Assembly: GCF_002135435.1 (NCBI RefSeq)
Contig: NZ_NEGK01000007.1
Span: forward strand, 62,001-126,000
DNA from: Acinetobacter sp. ANC 3813
GTDB lineage: Bacteria; Pseudomonadota; Gammaproteobacteria; Pseudomonadales; Moraxellaceae
Direction: 5' to 3'
DNA length: 64,000 nt
Shown here: positions 63,984 through 64,000 of the stretch, in pieces
Position numbering within the stretch: position 1 is the stretch's first letter
Layout: each line of letters starts with the position of its first letter
Notes under the pieces: generated by a model
Told to the model about the DNA's origin: nothing
What the model saw: the letters and a program-made list of their open reading frames with translations, nothing else
Database searches by the model: none
Position numbers and translations under genes: made by a program

Positions 63984-64000
63984 CTCGATATCCTTCTGTA

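Overview
The window reads as a contiguous piece of an Acinetobacter chromosome. The basis is recognised gene content and order: a polysaccharide locus abutting ilvE-glnE, a monomeric isocitrate dehydrogenase, a gacS / cysM-rlmD-relA neighbourhood, a three-gene pnt transhydrogenase, and a long aryl-polyene-type cluster. The species cannot be named from the sequence alone. No insertion sequence, prophage, CRISPR array or rRNA operon was seen. One tRNA (Leu, CAA) is present.

Layout. (1) 1-4,854, minus strand: right end of a surface-glycan locus that looks like the lipooligosaccharide outer-core (OC) locus, which in A. baumannii lies next to ilvE. It holds a cut-off rmlB, two ELM1-family proteins, a GT4 glycosyltransferase and a polysaccharide deacetylase. 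(2) 4,926-9,990, minus: ilvE, glnE and a cytosolic GAF-type histidine kinase. (3) 9,991-14,517: an 880 bp non-coding gap, icd, an AT-rich lone acyltransferase and tRNA-Leu. (4) 14,695-22,972, plus: queA, a three-gene DUF3137-like/LemA/DUF4303-like block, then tgt-yajC-secD-secF. (5) 23,078-40,481, minus: twenty tightly packed genes forming a type II PKS-like aryl polyene (APE) pathway with an aromatic amino acid ammonia-lyase, probably transcribed from one promoter near 40,540. (6) 40,674-46,175, minus: cysM, a PolB-like exonuclease, rlmD and relA, divergent from gacS (46,329, plus). (7) 49,246-52,344, plus: a crotonase, a tartronate-semialdehyde-reductase-like enzyme, a hydroxypyruvate-isomerase-like protein and rsfS. 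(8) 52,430-57,680, minus: a conserved hypothetical, amt with a textbook sigma-54 promoter, and pntB/pntA2/pntA1. (9) 57,681-64,000: a 910 bp AT-rich gap with an NtrC-like dyad, a DMT and an MFS exporter, a HEPN-like protein, a lipoprotein, dusA and a cytochrome b562.

The most distinctive system is the APE cluster. The ammonia-lyase would make an aryl-acrylate starter, and the ligase half of a ligase-dehydratase fusion would load it onto one of two ACPs. Two ketosynthases, a truncated ketosynthase-like partner, a ketoreductase and dehydratases would extend it. A thioesterase, two acyltransferases, a glycosyltransferase, LolA, an MMPL exporter and a lipoprotein would attach it to a lipid and export it. 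The two dehydratase folds have lost complementary catalytic residues, so they should work only as a heterodimer. The cluster type is known; its particular arrangement here is the part worth attention. I did not find a clearly new system.
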